Shown here piece by piece: positions 7,506 through 16,459 of a stretch of DNA of 37,550 nt. Below the pieces are notes generated by a model. It was not told the DNA's origin. It saw only the letters and a list, made by a program, of their open reading frames with translations, and ran no database searches. The translations under genes were made by a program, and so were the position numbers. Position 1 is the stretch's first letter, and each line of letters starts with the position of its first letter. Source of the stretch: a virus; IMG/VR virus record IMGVR_UViG_3300030098_001230, positions 1 through 37,550 of that record; one strand, 5' to 3'.

Positions 7506-8266
7506 AAGTAAAAAGATACATAGTAACACCTGACAAGCATTTCCCTATGGCAGATATGAAGGCTATCAATGTAGTTTGTAAGGCTATCGAGATTATAAAA
7601 CCTGATGGATATATAGATTTAGGCGACACAGGCGAATGGGAATCAGTTAGTCATTGGCAATGGAAAAAGAAAAAAAGACCACCATTAGAATATCAGTTGC
7701 CATATGTTGATGAGGAGATTGCCCAAGTTAATAAAGGTATGGATATAATAGATGAGTCTTTAGATAAAGCCAATGTAAAAGATAGACATTTCATTGAAGG
7801 AAACCATGAGGATTGGCTTAATAGATTTGTTGAAGAAAACCCCTACCTAGCTAAGAATTTTTTAGTAAAGAATGCACTTAAATTAAAAGAGCGTGGTTAT
7901 AAATACCACCCATTAGGCAAGATGTTGAAGATTGGAAAGCTTAATTTTTATCATGGGCATCACTATGCTGGGATACAACACACTAGAAATCACTTACTAA
8001 GAATGGGTGGAAATGTTATGTATGGTCATCATCACGATATACAGCAATCTAGTGTTACTCACATAGATGGTGTTAAGTCAGCTTGGTCTATTGGGTGTTT
8101 AAAAGATATGAGTGCAGAGGCTAACCAATGGCTTGGTAATAGACATCATAATTGGCAACACGCTTTTGCTATAGTTGATTTTTATCATAATGGGTTTTTT
8201 ACAGTACACTTGGTTCAGATTGTAGATGGCAAAACATCATTATGGGGAGAGTTAATTAAGGGTTGA
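7502..8266 (+). CDS. Calcineurin-like metallophosphoesterase
   Basis: A 254-residue protein with the metal-binding motifs of the superfamily in order: D-x-H (D11, H13), GDTGEW (D42), GNHED (N101, H102), then GHHYAG and GHHHD near the C-terminal third. In phages such proteins act as DNA repair or degradation nucleases or as phosphatases, and its place between replication genes favours a role in DNA metabolism. I start at 7502, where GGAG lies 5-6 bases upstream and the ATGA overlap couples it to the previous gene; an in-frame start at 7481 would have no good ribosome site. Confidence 0.85.
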   Translation: MKVKRYIVTPDKHFPMADMKAINVVCKAIEIIKPDGYIDLGDTGEWESVSHWQWKKKKRPPLEYQLPYVDEEIAQVNKGMDIIDESLDKANVKDRHFIEGNHEDWLNRFVEENPYLAKNFLVKNALKLKERGYKYHPLGKMLKIGKLNFYHGHHYAGIQHTRNHLLRMGGNVMYGHHHDIQQSSVTHIDGVKSAWSIGCLKDMSAEANQWLGNRHHNWQHAFAIVDFYHNGFFTVHLVQIVDGKTSLWGELIKG

Positions 8267-8297
8267 TATATAAACAAGAGAGGAGATAAATTTATAT

Positions 8298-8432
8298 ATG
8301 GAAACAAGAGAAAAAATAAGAGTTGAGTTCCCTGAAAACGCTAGTAAGGAGAAGATAGAATTTATACGACAAGAACTATTTAATTTGTTAGCAAGGCATT
8401 CTTGCAGAATAAGGAGAATTGATAATGAGTAG
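8298..8432 (+). CDS. Very small basic hypothetical protein
   Basis: A 44-residue helical protein (METREKIRVEFPENASKEK...) with AGAGGAGATAAA upstream. The pattern of a beta-strand, a helix and a basic C-terminus is plausible for a tiny nucleic-acid- or protein-binding factor. Unknown otherwise. Confidence 0.5.
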   Translation: METREKIRVEFPENASKEKIEFIRQELFNLLARHSCRIRRIDNE

Positions 8433-8700
8433 GGATGTATATTTAGCTACAATCGCTTGGGATGGATATGATTCAGATACTGATGGTTCAATGACAATAG
8501 TTAGGCACAGTATGGAAGATTTGATTGAGGGCGTAACAGAGTACCTTGATAAATTTAGTGGTAGGGGTGCATATCTTGAGTGTTCATCTATTGAGTATGA
8601 AACTGATAAGGAGTATATAGATAAGAGCGAAATTGAAATCGCTAGAGACATTACAGAAACACTTAAAACAATAATAAAAAAAAGGAGATCAAATGGATAG
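8425..8700 (+). CDS. Small hypothetical protein
   Basis: A 91-residue acidic protein. It starts at ATG 8425, 8 bases after AAGGAG; the upstream TTG at 8419 is less likely. It overlaps both neighbours, which places it in the same operon as the SSB-like gene. No domain recognised. Confidence 0.6.
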   Translation: MSRDVYLATIAWDGYDSDTDGSMTIVRHSMEDLIEGVTEYLDKFSGRGAYLECSSIEYETDKEYIDKSEIEIARDITETLKTIIKKRRSNG

Positions 8701-9208
8701 TAAAGACACAATCAAACTAAGTCCAGACAATGCTAATATTGTAGAGCTTATGTACGAAACACCAAAAACAGGTACTAATGCATATGGTAATTGGTATCTG
8801 TATGGAGTCAGAAAAGATGGTGTAGAGACAGGGTTTTTTGCTACTGATGCTTTACATAAAAAGTTGTCAGTATATGGGCAAGGAGCGAAGGTAAGCATTA
8901 CTAAGGAAGAGTATGCGCCTGGGAAATCTGCTTGGACAGTTGAACCACTTTCAGGTACTACCCCAAAACCACAAACGGCAGTATCTTATAGCAATATAGA
9001 TGCTAGGACACACGATATACATAAACAGGTGTGTTTGAAGTTAGCTGTTGAGATATTTGGTGGTACTAAGGGTATCTTAAAAGATGAAGAGGTTACAGCA
9101 ATAGAAACCAATATGAAAGTATTGTTATCTGTTTTGGAATCTGAGGAAATCGTTACTGACTCAACATCCTCTGTTGATCCTGTCAAAAATGACGATATGC
9201 CTTATTAG
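8693..9208 (+). CDS. Single-stranded DNA-binding protein (SSB-like)
   Basis: A 171-residue protein with an N-terminal beta-rich region (NWYLYGVRKDGVETGFFATDALHKKL... about residues 30-85), as expected for an OB fold. A flexible middle is followed by an acidic tail that ends NDDMPY, similar to the DDIPF tip that bacterial SSBs use to recruit repair and replication partners. It would coat single-stranded DNA at the fork. The preceding AAAAGGAG is a strong ribosome site. The fold is inferred from pattern, since no invariant SSB motif exists. Confidence 0.65.
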   Translation: MDSKDTIKLSPDNANIVELMYETPKTGTNAYGNWYLYGVRKDGVETGFFATDALHKKLSVYGQGAKVSITKEEYAPGKSAWTVEPLSGTTPKPQTAVSYSNIDARTHDIHKQVCLKLAVEIFGGTKGILKDEEVTAIETNMKVLLSVLESEEIVTDSTSSVDPVKNDDMPY

Positions 9209-9214
9209 GTAGTT

Positions 9215-9577
9215 GTGAAGAAAACATTATCAAAGAAACTTGATAAAGCGTGGGCAGATAAAATTAAGGAATATGGTATGTGTGAATACTGTCATAAGAC
9301 TAAACCTCTTAATGCTCATCATTTTTATTCACGCTCTATCAGGTCTGTCCGTTGGGATATTGATAATGGTTTCTGTCTCTGTGTGGGGTGCCATGTGTTC
9401 TCCTCCAAATTCTCTGCTCACAAGACTCCAGCTGAGTTTTTTGAGTGGGCAGTAGAAAAGCGTGGCACCCTTTGGTACGAGACAGTTAAGAAAAGAAAAA
9501 ATACAGTCATTAAATTTACAGACGATGACTATGAGGAGATTATTACCAAATTGAGACAAACAGAATTTAAATTTTAA
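9215..9577 (+). CDS. HNH/NinG-like nuclease
   Basis: A 120-residue protein, starting at GTG. CEYCHKTKPLNAHHFYSR (about residues 23-40) provides a zinc Cys pair and the HH of the HNH centre, and CLCVGCH (about 55-61) the second Cys pair. The pattern resembles the lambda NinG/HNH group that resolves or cuts DNA during phage recombination. Its place after the SSB-like gene and upstream of the NinB-like gene supports a recombination role. The ribosome site is weak. Confidence 0.7.
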   Translation: MKKTLSKKLDKAWADKIKEYGMCEYCHKTKPLNAHHFYSRSIRSVRWDIDNGFCLCVGCHVFSSKFSAHKTPAEFFEWAVEKRGTLWYETVKKRKNTVIKFTDDDYEEIITKLRQTEFKF

Positions 9578-9579
9578 GA

Positions 9580-9594
9580 GTTAAGGAACTTAAC
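9580..9594. promoter_or_regulatory. Palindrome GTTAAG-GAA-CTTAAC (family copy 4)
   Basis: It sits between the HNH/NinG-like stop (9577) and the next start (9607), immediately before TTAGGAGGAACC, so binding or hairpin formation could affect the ribosome site of the following gene. Confidence 0.65.
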
Positions 9595-9606
9595 TTAGGA
9601 GGAACC

Positions 9607-9837
9607 ATGAAAGACTTAAAAAAGATTAGAAATAAAGTAACTAGCATTTGGAGTTACACAGAATTAGAAATGGGAGATTTTTCAAAAGTTGGCTTACAAA
9701 AACATATTAACAAAATTAGTAGCATTGTAAATGAAGTGTTGGATGACTTAGATCAAGTAAAACTTTGTACAGTATGTAATTACGATGTTTGCAATGACTG
9801 TTCAGATGATATGGAAAAACAAATGGGAGACATATAA
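9607..9837 (+). CDS. Small protein with Cys cluster
   Basis: A 76-residue protein with a good ribosome site (TAGGAGGAACC). The N-terminal helical part is followed by CTVCNYDVCNDC near residues 54-65, a possible zinc knuckle. No family recognised. TAATG coupling to the next gene. Confidence 0.6.
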   Translation: MKDLKKIRNKVTSIWSYTELEMGDFSKVGLQKHINKISSIVNEVLDDLDQVKLCTVCNYDVCNDCSDDMEKQMGDI

Positions 9838-9950
9838 TGATTATATTAGACATAAGTGAATTTGTAGTAAGTTTCTTTTTATTTTCTTTTGGACTATTTT
9901 GGCTATCTATAGCAGTTGTAATATTTTATATAGTATTTAGCAGTAAATAA
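9837..9950 (+). CDS. Single-helix membrane peptide
   Basis: A 37-residue peptide, nearly all hydrophobic and aromatic (residues about 9-34), started on the overlapping TAATG. It is probably membrane-inserted. No function recognised. Confidence 0.5.
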   Translation: MIILDISEFVVSFFLFSFGLFWLSIAVVIFYIVFSSK

Positions 9951-10031
9951 ATGCCCTATAAAAGTTTTTTGATTAACCAATGTGGTGAAAGACAAGCTGA
10001 CAGGTTGGCTACCAATAGGGCAAAAACTTAA
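9951..10031 (+). CDS. Possible 26-residue peptide
   Basis: An open frame of 26 codons (MPYKSFLINQCGERQ...) begins on the base after the previous stop but has no clear ribosome site. The same bases form a possible folded RNA (9952-10024), so the frame may be accidental. Confidence 0.25.
   Translation: MPYKSFLINQCGERQADRLATNRAKT
9952..10024 (+). ncRNA. Candidate structured RNA with 8-bp closing stem
   Basis: TGCCCTAT (9952-9959) is exactly complementary to ATAGGGCA, which closes the element near 10024. The inside holds further complementary pieces: TGGT with ACCA, TTGG with CCAA, and a second AACCAA that could pair with TTGG as an alternative or a pseudoknot. It lies upstream of the gene at 10049. 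I could not match it to a known tRNA, ribozyme or riboswitch. Confidence 0.3.
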
Positions 10032-10048
10032 TAAAAAAGGAGTACAAT

Positions 10049-10282
10049 ATGAAAGTAATGACTACAGAAGAGTTAACAAAAAGCAAGGGTTCTAGTGGCG
10101 AACCATCTTATAGAACAGGGTATCATCATGGGTATGTTCAAGCACTTTTTGATAAAAGATGCAATAGGGACACAGATGAATTTACGAAATTTGATGGAGA
10201 ACTAATGAAATGGAGATATGGAAAAAGTCCATATAAAAAAAGAACTGAGTTACAAATACCACCATCAGCTAAAGGAGTATAA
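10049..10282 (+). CDS. Small hypothetical protein
   Basis: A 77-residue basic protein with AAAAAAGGAGTAC as ribosome site. Contains GYHHGYVQALFDKR and ends in basic residues. No family recognised. Confidence 0.6.
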   Translation: MKVMTTEELTKSKGSSGEPSYRTGYHHGYVQALFDKRCNRDTDEFTKFDGELMKWRYGKSPYKKRTELQIPPSAKGV

Positions 10283-10283
10283 T

Positions 10284-10400
10284 ATGATAGAAATAATGTT
10301 AATGTTTGTGTTAGCACTTGTTGTTTATAACAGCACTCTTTGGGAAACTGGAGAATGGGACACTAATAAGTCTAAGTGGGTTTATTGGAGAAATAAATGA
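10284..10400 (+). CDS. Small membrane-anchored peptide
   Basis: A 38-residue peptide: a membrane helix (MIEIMLMFVLALVVYN) then a polar, tryptophan-rich tail (WETGEWDTNKSKWVYW). The start at 10284 is set by AAAGGAGTATAAT. It overlaps the next gene by 4 bases (ATGA). Confidence 0.55.
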   Translation: MIEIMLMFVLALVVYNSTLWETGEWDTNKSKWVYWRNK

Positions 10401-10717
10401 CAGTACCTGATTTTATAAAATGGGCAGAGTCCATGCAAAAAGAAGAAAATAGAATTATGCTTTGCAAGGGTAAAGAATATACTGTCTCTGATGAAGATAA
10501 GTTTAAAAACTTTAAAAGCATCGGGGAGAGACTATCTATGAAACCTGAGCAAGTTGCTATGATTTATCTTTTAAAGCACATGGATTCCATTAGGAATTAT
10601 ATATTAACAGGTAAGGAGTCTAGTGAAGAACCTATAATTGGCAGAGTACAGGATGCACGAAACTATTTATTACTACTGGGTGGAATAATTGCCGAAAAAG
10701 AAGAAAAGAAAACTTGA
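10397..10717 (+). CDS. Phage protein, possibly MazG/nucleotide-modification-like
   Basis: A 106-residue helical protein with KGKEYTVSDEDKFKNFK (about residues 26-42) and LLKHMDSIRNYILTG...IGRVQDARNYLLLLGGII (about 59-98). The E-x-F/Y-x2-NF and KH-x-DSI...R-x-x-DARNYL arrangement resembles small phage proteins in the all-alpha NTP-pyrophosphatase or nucleotide-modification-associated groups. I am not certain of the assignment. Such a protein would act on nucleotides, which would fit a genome with modified DNA. Confidence 0.5.
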   Translation: MTVPDFIKWAESMQKEENRIMLCKGKEYTVSDEDKFKNFKSIGERLSMKPEQVAMIYLLKHMDSIRNYILTGKESSEEPIIGRVQDARNYLLLLGGIIAEKEEKKT

Positions 10718-10937
10718 CTCTATCCAATGGGTTATTGATGCTCTCGATAGACCTATTGTAGAAAAGAGATATAGGGAAAATCATAAAACAGACGAAATCA
10801 GGGCTGACGAATCTTTATTCTGGTGTCCCACTTGTCGTAAGAAGTGGAACATATTTGAGGGTAAATTGTGGAGCAGTCCTGATATGAAACTATGGGATGA
10901 AAAAATATGCCTAGATTGCGATTTGCTTGTAAAGTAG
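10689..10937 (+). CDS. Small zinc-ribbon protein (TTG start)
   Basis: An 82-residue protein with a very basic N-terminus (PKKKKRK) and two Cys pairs, CPTC near residue 46 and CLDC near 74, likely a zinc ribbon. It begins at TTG 10689 inside the end of the previous gene, with GGTGG upstream. It overlaps the NinB-like gene by 31 bases. The start codon is uncertain. Confidence 0.5.
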   Translation: MPKKKKRKLDSIQWVIDALDRPIVEKRYRENHKTDEIRADESLFWCPTCRKKWNIFEGKLWSSPDMKLWDEKICLDCDLLVK

Positions 10938-11269
10938 AAAATGGTCAATTAGTTATTACTAATAGGTCTGAGTTTGATGATGTTATAAGTAAGCTTAATG
11001 GTAATTATTATATTGAGTTAAAAGAAACAGGTGTGCGATCTGCGCAACAAAATAATTATTATTGGGCTATTGTAGATTTATTAGCAAATGATTTAGGATA
11101 TACTAATAGGGAAATGCACGATGCTATTAAAACACATTTTGAAATCGAAAGTACCAAGATACTTACAACAAAAGAATTTTCTCAGTTTATAGAGCGCATT
11201 ATAAGGTGGTCTGCTATTGAGTTAGGAGTTGTTGTGCCAGACTCTAAAACTCTTCTTCAATCCTCATAG
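10907..11269 (+). CDS. NinB-like recombination protein
   Basis: A 120-residue protein with the family pattern RSAQQNNYYWAIVDLLANDLGYTNREMHDAIKTHF (positions about 44-78). NinB of lambda binds single-stranded DNA and helps Red-type recombination. It is the last gene of the + strand replication arm. Its 3' end overlaps, tail to tail, by 26 bases the last gene of the structural arm on the other strand, and no terminator hairpin is visible. Confidence 0.75.
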   Translation: MPRLRFACKVENGQLVITNRSEFDDVISKLNGNYYIELKETGVRSAQQNNYYWAIVDLLANDLGYTNREMHDAIKTHFEIESTKILTTKEFSQFIERIIRWSAIELGVVVPDSKTLLQSS

Positions 11270-12278
11270 ACACATTAAATACATCAGGGGCAACCTGAGT
11301 CATATCAAAACTATTTTTTCCAAATCTAGCAAATAAATAATCAGATTCTGCCGTACTACTATTATCTGTAGTAAATATAAATGGCAAGTGATTTCCATTT
11401 GTCATATTCCATACATCATTTATAACTGCATCATCATCCCTATCTAATGAGGAATAAGCATCAGGCATAACATGAGTAGATGCTAGGTAACTAAATTTCA
11501 TATCGTAACTCATCCTACCACCCTGACTTCCCCATCTATTTGTATCTGTTTGAAATGGAGATAAATTTTGAGAAGATCCAATTCTTCCATGATTAGTCAT
11601 TGTTGAAAATCTTTGACCACCTACTGACTGTTGTACATCCACAGTATCAAATGTTATACTTCTTTTAACATCTAAATCAGGACTTACAGGCATATCATAA
11701 TATTGTCCCAACATAATACCACCTATTTTTAGATTTTCAGATGAATCAAAATCACCACTATTACTTCCTTCAAATTGAATACCCCAATATCTAAGGCTAG
11801 TATCGGAAAATGTTATTATAGTTGTTCCATCACGAGCTGGGGTTACAGCGTGTGTTCCCGAATCTGCTACAGTTGCATTTACCAACAAACCTGATTGTGC
11901 ATCAATATCTGTATGCCCAGTATCAAAATCTTCATTGTTTATTTGATTTTCAGTATCACTAGCTGCGATTATAAATTTACCTTGTGCTGATGTTAAATTA
12001 TGATTTAATATTGCTATAAAATTAAATGGTATAATTCCACTATCAGATTCTGAATCAATAGTGACTAATACTTTTTTACTAGTGACATTGCTTGTGTTAA
12101 AACTTATTTGATTTAATGGTCGCATATCAAATAGTTCTGCTTCAGTTCCTGTACTTACAGCTAGTAAATTACCACCAGTAATTACATCAAAATTATTATT
12201 TTGAGCAGTTCCTCTACTCATTGCATAAGATGCCCAATCTACATAAAATCTTGGTGTTCTAATATTTACATTTGCCAT
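11244..12278 (-). CDS. Tail tip or distal tail protein
   Basis: A 344-residue beta-rich protein. It has the character of marine siphovirus distal tail proteins (MANVNIRTPRFYVDW; many Ser, Thr, Asp, Asn), with conserved-looking aromatic runs such as RYWGIQFEGSN. It is the last gene of the - strand operon and shares its start base with the end of the preceding tail gene (12278). The exact place in the tail cannot be read. Confidence 0.55.
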   Translation of the reverse strand: MANVNIRTPRFYVDWASYAMSRGTAQNNNFDVITGGNLLAVSTGTEAELFDMRPLNQISFNTSNVTSKKVLVTIDSESDSGIIPFNFIAILNHNLTSAQGKFIIAASDTENQINNEDFDTGHTDIDAQSGLLVNATVADSGTHAVTPARDGTTIITFSDTSLRYWGIQFEGSNSGDFDSSENLKIGGIMLGQYYDMPVSPDLDVKRSITFDTVDVQQSVGGQRFSTMTNHGRIGSSQNLSPFQTDTNRWGSQGGRMSYDMKFSYLASTHVMPDAYSSLDRDDDAVINDVWNMTNGNHLPFIFTTDNSSTAESDYLFARFGKNSFDMTQVAPDVFNVSMRIEEEF

Positions 12279-14416
12279 TATATTTGCCTCGCTTTAATAG
12301 AAAGTTTTCCAACTCCCCTATTGATATCTGTAATTATAAATGTTTGACTGCTCCATGATGCTGAATTGTACCCCATTGGTGACTCTGGAAACATATTATT
12401 ATTATCAAATGCTATGGTAGACCCTACTTCTATTGGGCTTAAACTTGAATCAACCCACTTTGCAGGATTAACTATATCGCATGATACTAATAATTTAATG
12501 TCTCCAAAAATATTATCATAGTATGTATAAAAATCATCATTTGGATTACTAGATGGTGTTGTTGGTATATCACTTGCTGATGCACTATGACCAACATAGG
12601 CATCTAAATTAACTTGTTCTATATTTTCTTTGGTTTGAATATTCCAATTAGTTCTTGATGTAGAGTTACTTGAAGATACAGTAGTTAAATATTGATCTAA
12701 AGCTGGGTGCTTTCTATATGAAATATCCATTTTAGTAATTAAATCTGAAAAAGGAGTTACTGCAACAGACACATTATTAATATCGTATTTATCTAGTGTT
12801 GTATCCACAGAACCATAAGAGTCCTGTATAAAAATATACTGCCCTGTTCCGTCAAACCTATATCGAAATATAAACCCACCTTCGTACTGCAATTTCTCTA
12901 ATTCTTTTTCTAAGCTTACTGGTTCTAGTTGCCAGTATCTAATTTGCCAGTCTTTTGCAGTATTTAAAGCACTCCAACCAGTTGGGTCTGTGGTTGATAA
13001 ACCAGCGAATCTAGTTAATAAATCTCTATGGGCTTCGTGTATTTCTGTAATGCTATTACTTGACCCTGAATAAGATTCAGTTAGCCCTTCTCCCCCAACA
13101 TACATATATTCTAAATCATCTAAATATTGTTTTGTTGATTCTGTACTCTCTGCTGAAGTGTCTAAGGCTACCTTTACTAAAATTTGTACATCATAAATTT
13201 CTCCAGTAATTGTTCCACTTGCATCCTCATCTGATTCAAAACTAAACCTATATTTTATATTAGGTAATTGATTGTTATTGTCTGTATATATTGTTTTAAA
13301 TTCACCCGAACTAGAGCTTCCAGTAACTGTATAAGTATCTACTTGTATGCTAGAGCTATAATTAGCATTTGTAGCAATAGTATCTAAAACTGTGCTACCC
13401 ACCATAACTTTTAAAAAAGCTTGAATATTTGAGTCGGTAGCATTTATTTTATATCTTGTAAATATTTTAATATCTGTAACTTTACCAACAATATTTGGTG
13501 GGGTAAACTCTATATCTCTTTGCCTATTGGTATTTGTACTTAATGATGTGGGTGTTAAGTGTGTAAATGTCGAGCTTTCATCCGACCTAGAATCAAACGC
13601 ATTGTCAGGATTTTCATATTGATCGCCTTCGTTGCTTAAAGTGGTTTTAGGTTTTAATTTAAACCCCCTAAATAAATCAGTTCTACATTTCATAGCGTTG
13701 CCACCTTGATATGTTTCTGATATATCTGTAAATGCAGAGCTGGTTAATCCTATGGGTACAAATTGATCACAATCTTTTTCATAATGATGTAGCCTACCAT
13801 CTTTATTAGCATTCCCATCGTAAGACCTAGCTACTAAGGCTGTTATTTTACCACTCGTATTATCCACAGGTACAGGATACAGCGATCTAGTTTCTGATAA
13901 ATTTTGAGAATCTTGAGATGAGGTACTTTCTTCAAAATTCCCATAAGCAACAGGAAAATACTTTAAAGATACTGTGGCTTGATCTTGGGGAAATTTTATA
14001 AAATCCCAAGGTCTTTGAGTTGCCAAGGAGAGATTAACTGTTTTGCCGTTTGTAGAAATATCAACTAATCTAAATGCCCCTATTTGTTGAGCAGTATCAG
14101 CATTAATTTGAGAATGAACAGTAACTAATTGATTGATATAGTTATTGGTTCCCCCAAATAATTCATTAGATATTGCACTACCTTTGTAATTAAAATCAAC
14201 TATACTTAAAGACATATTAGAAGTTTTAGCTACAGAGTTTTTTAAATCTATTGACTCTCTTATAGATGGTTTATTTAATATAACTCCATGATAAAAATTA
14301 CTACCATATGTTACATCCTTAAATGATATAAATACACCCCCACCTTGCCTATTAGCAAGTTTAAATAACCAGTTTTCTGATATGTTACTTAATTTTATAG
14401 ATGTTCCGTATGCCAT
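12278..14416 (-). CDS. Large tail tip/baseplate-like protein
   Basis: A 712-residue protein directly downstream of the tape measure gene, the usual place for tail-tip or hub proteins. It is beta-rich, with a central region of alternating Ser, Thr and hydrophobic residues (about 280-430) consistent with beta-sandwich insertions, and a C-terminal part (SPIEVGSTIAFDNNNMF...) resembling the end of hub proteins. No enzyme motif is visible. Confidence 0.65.
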   Translation of the reverse strand: MAYGTSIKLSNISENWLFKLANRQGGGVFISFKDVTYGSNFYHGVILNKPSIRESIDLKNSVAKTSNMSLSIVDFNYKGSAISNELFGGTNNYINQLVTVHSQINADTAQQIGAFRLVDISTNGKTVNLSLATQRPWDFIKFPQDQATVSLKYFPVAYGNFEESTSSQDSQNLSETRSLYPVPVDNTSGKITALVARSYDGNANKDGRLHHYEKDCDQFVPIGLTSSAFTDISETYQGGNAMKCRTDLFRGFKLKPKTTLSNEGDQYENPDNAFDSRSDESSTFTHLTPTSLSTNTNRQRDIEFTPPNIVGKVTDIKIFTRYKINATDSNIQAFLKVMVGSTVLDTIATNANYSSSIQVDTYTVTGSSSSGEFKTIYTDNNNQLPNIKYRFSFESDEDASGTITGEIYDVQILVKVALDTSAESTESTKQYLDDLEYMYVGGEGLTESYSGSSNSITEIHEAHRDLLTRFAGLSTTDPTGWSALNTAKDWQIRYWQLEPVSLEKELEKLQYEGGFIFRYRFDGTGQYIFIQDSYGSVDTTLDKYDINNVSVAVTPFSDLITKMDISYRKHPALDQYLTTVSSSNSTSRTNWNIQTKENIEQVNLDAYVGHSASASDIPTTPSSNPNDDFYTYYDNIFGDIKLLVSCDIVNPAKWVDSSLSPIEVGSTIAFDNNNMFPESPMGYNSASWSSQTFIITDINRGVGKLSIKARQI

Positions 14417-14422
14417 TTTATA

Positions 14423-16459
14423 TTACGCCAAATTCATTCTTTGAGCTTTTTGAATTGCAGGTATTATAGTTTCAACTACAGTTTCATCTACAAGTGGAGC
14501 AGAAATATTTACAGTTACACCAGTATTACCTGTTTGATTCATTTGAGCAAGTGTTTCAGACCCTATAGATTGAACAGCACTTCTAGACATTACAAACTCA
14601 CCTCTTTCTGCTTCAATTATTGTACCACCTTGAGAGTGCCTATTACCCCCAACCATACCACCTCTTTCAAATTTTTGTGCTTTTATTTGTTGTATATTAG
14701 CCATTCCTTGTGCAAATATTGCAGTTGCACTTAAAAATCCTAAAATTCCTTCTTGGGCAAAAGCTTTGTTCATACCAGCAAACATATCTACAGTTGCACT
14801 AGCTATAGCTAATGCCTTTGCTAACTCAGCAGTTTTTTTATTATGACCTGCTAATTCACTCATAGCAGAAAAAGCATCTGAAGCACCTTTTACTGTAGCC
14901 GTTGCTAATTTTTCTTTTAAATTTATTTGCTCAGTATCTAATTCTAAATTTTTCTTTATAGCCTCTTGAGCAGTTATGTCTTTATTGCGTTCTTGCAGTT
15001 TTATTAAAGTTCTTTTTTCATCTATAGCATTTAATTGCTCTGTAATCGTAAGCCCATTTTTTAAATCTAAATTTCTTTGCTTAATAATATCTATTTCTTT
15101 TTGAAATATTTGAGTTCTAAGATCAATAACAGAATTGCTTTTTTTAAATCCCTCAGTTTCTTGTTCTATTGCTTCAGCAATTTTAATAATAGAATCTTTT
15201 TGCCCAAGGTTAATATTATTAATATGCTCACCAATTCTAGCTATTCTTTTTTTAAGTTTTATTTCTTTTTCGCTTTCCTCTAACCCAAAAACATCATTTT
15301 GCATTTCTGCTAATTCACCTGCTAACTTTGTTCTTCTAGCTATAAGTATTAATAATTTTTGTTCATTAGACATTGATTCTTTAATAGGTTTATCTGCTAA
15401 TGCTATTGAATCTAAATATTTTGTTGCAGATTCAAATACAGAAGTAAAAGCTTTTGCTGTCGTAGTTAGCGCAGGTTGTAAAACCTCGCCTGTAGCAACT
15501 GCTAATTCACTTGTTGCCCTGCTTAATTGATCATATACATCTTGATTGGTAAAAACCTCATCTCCTAAAGTTTTTACCTTAGCCCTAGCTGATTCCATAG
15601 CTGATTCTAAAAATGCTGTTTTCTTTTCTTGATCTGTTAATTGATCAACGCTAATTCCTAGTTTCTTAGCATATGCTTCATAAGCCTCTTCTGATTTAAC
15701 AATAATACCAATGTTGTCTAACATTAACCTAGACTGTCTACCTATACCAGTTACAAGAGACTCAACAGATGATGCTGTATCCCTACCTAATGCCCTACCG
15801 AGTCTTTGAGCAATATCAAACATTTCAGCCATTTCATCTGAATTTGTACTTACTCCAAGAATCATAGCATTATTTGCCTGTTGAAATAAATCAAACTCAG
15901 ACATAGTGCCATTAGTAGCTTGTTGTAACTTTTCTAGCGCAACACGAGAGTCGTCAGTAGAGCCTGATAATGTGCTAAAGGCTCTTTCCATATTTTCAAC
16001 TTTTGATGCTGTTGTTGCAAATTTTCCTACAGCTCTAATAGCAAAGCCCACAGCAAAATTAAACAACAGTAATTTTGATCTTAATACCGCAAGAGTTCCT
16101 CCAAGTATTCTAGTTCTATGTGAAAAACCTTTTAAATCTCTAACATATTTTTTTGTTGTTTTTCTTAACCTTGCTAAAGCTAAATCATTACCTCTTAATG
16201 CTCTTTTATATTCAGAAAGAGGAACTTTTAAATCTTTTAAACTTTTACCTTCTAATTGTAAAGCAACTCTTAATTTTTCTACGGCTTTTCTGTGAGATTT
16301 GCTAGAAGCTGTTTTTTTTGTTTCTGCTTTAGTAATACTGTTTTGTGTCTTAGTTAAGGCTTTTGTTGCTTCATTGAGTTTTTTAATTGTTGCAATTAAT
16401 ACATCATCGCCTTTTGCTTTAAATTCTACTGTTATTGTTTGCTGTGCTTTACTTGCCAT
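14423..16459 (-). CDS. Tail tape measure protein
   Basis: A 678-residue protein that sets tail length and is expelled into the host at infection. It has a long helical N-terminus, a hydrophobic helix near residues 119-143 (LAVLRSKLLLFNFAVGFAI) and helical coiled regions. Another hydrophobic helix region lies near 590-625, and a C-terminal motif (GGTIIEAERGEFVMSRSAVQ) is common at tape measure ends. Using the family rule of about 0.15 nm per residue, the tail would be near 100 nm. It overlaps by 11 bases the frameshifted chaperone upstream, the classic G-GT-H order. Confidence 0.9.
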   Translation of the reverse strand: MASKAQQTITVEFKAKGDDVLIATIKKLNEATKALTKTQNSITKAETKKTASSKSHRKAVEKLRVALQLEGKSLKDLKVPLSEYKRALRGNDLALARLRKTTKKYVRDLKGFSHRTRILGGTLAVLRSKLLLFNFAVGFAIRAVGKFATTASKVENMERAFSTLSGSTDDSRVALEKLQQATNGTMSEFDLFQQANNAMILGVSTNSDEMAEMFDIAQRLGRALGRDTASSVESLVTGIGRQSRLMLDNIGIIVKSEEAYEAYAKKLGISVDQLTDQEKKTAFLESAMESARAKVKTLGDEVFTNQDVYDQLSRATSELAVATGEVLQPALTTTAKAFTSVFESATKYLDSIALADKPIKESMSNEQKLLILIARRTKLAGELAEMQNDVFGLEESEKEIKLKKRIARIGEHINNINLGQKDSIIKIAEAIEQETEGFKKSNSVIDLRTQIFQKEIDIIKQRNLDLKNGLTITEQLNAIDEKRTLIKLQERNKDITAQEAIKKNLELDTEQINLKEKLATATVKGASDAFSAMSELAGHNKKTAELAKALAIASATVDMFAGMNKAFAQEGILGFLSATAIFAQGMANIQQIKAQKFERGGMVGGNRHSQGGTIIEAERGEFVMSRSAVQSIGSETLAQMNQTGNTGVTVNISAPLVDETVVETIIPAIQKAQRMNLA

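Noticed and set aside
9952-10024. Cobalamin riboswitch or tRNA
   Set aside because: A GGTGAAA and AAGCTGAC resemblance exists, but the CCCGC box is missing; tRNA-like length and acceptor stem, but no T or anticodon arm fits.
10488-10494. CTGATGA as a third hammerhead core
   Set aside because: No GAAA and no stems at the proper places; it is explained by coding in the 106-residue gene.
15135-16295. Open frames opposite the tape measure gene
   Set aside because: Antisense shadows of a clear structural gene; no ribosome sites.
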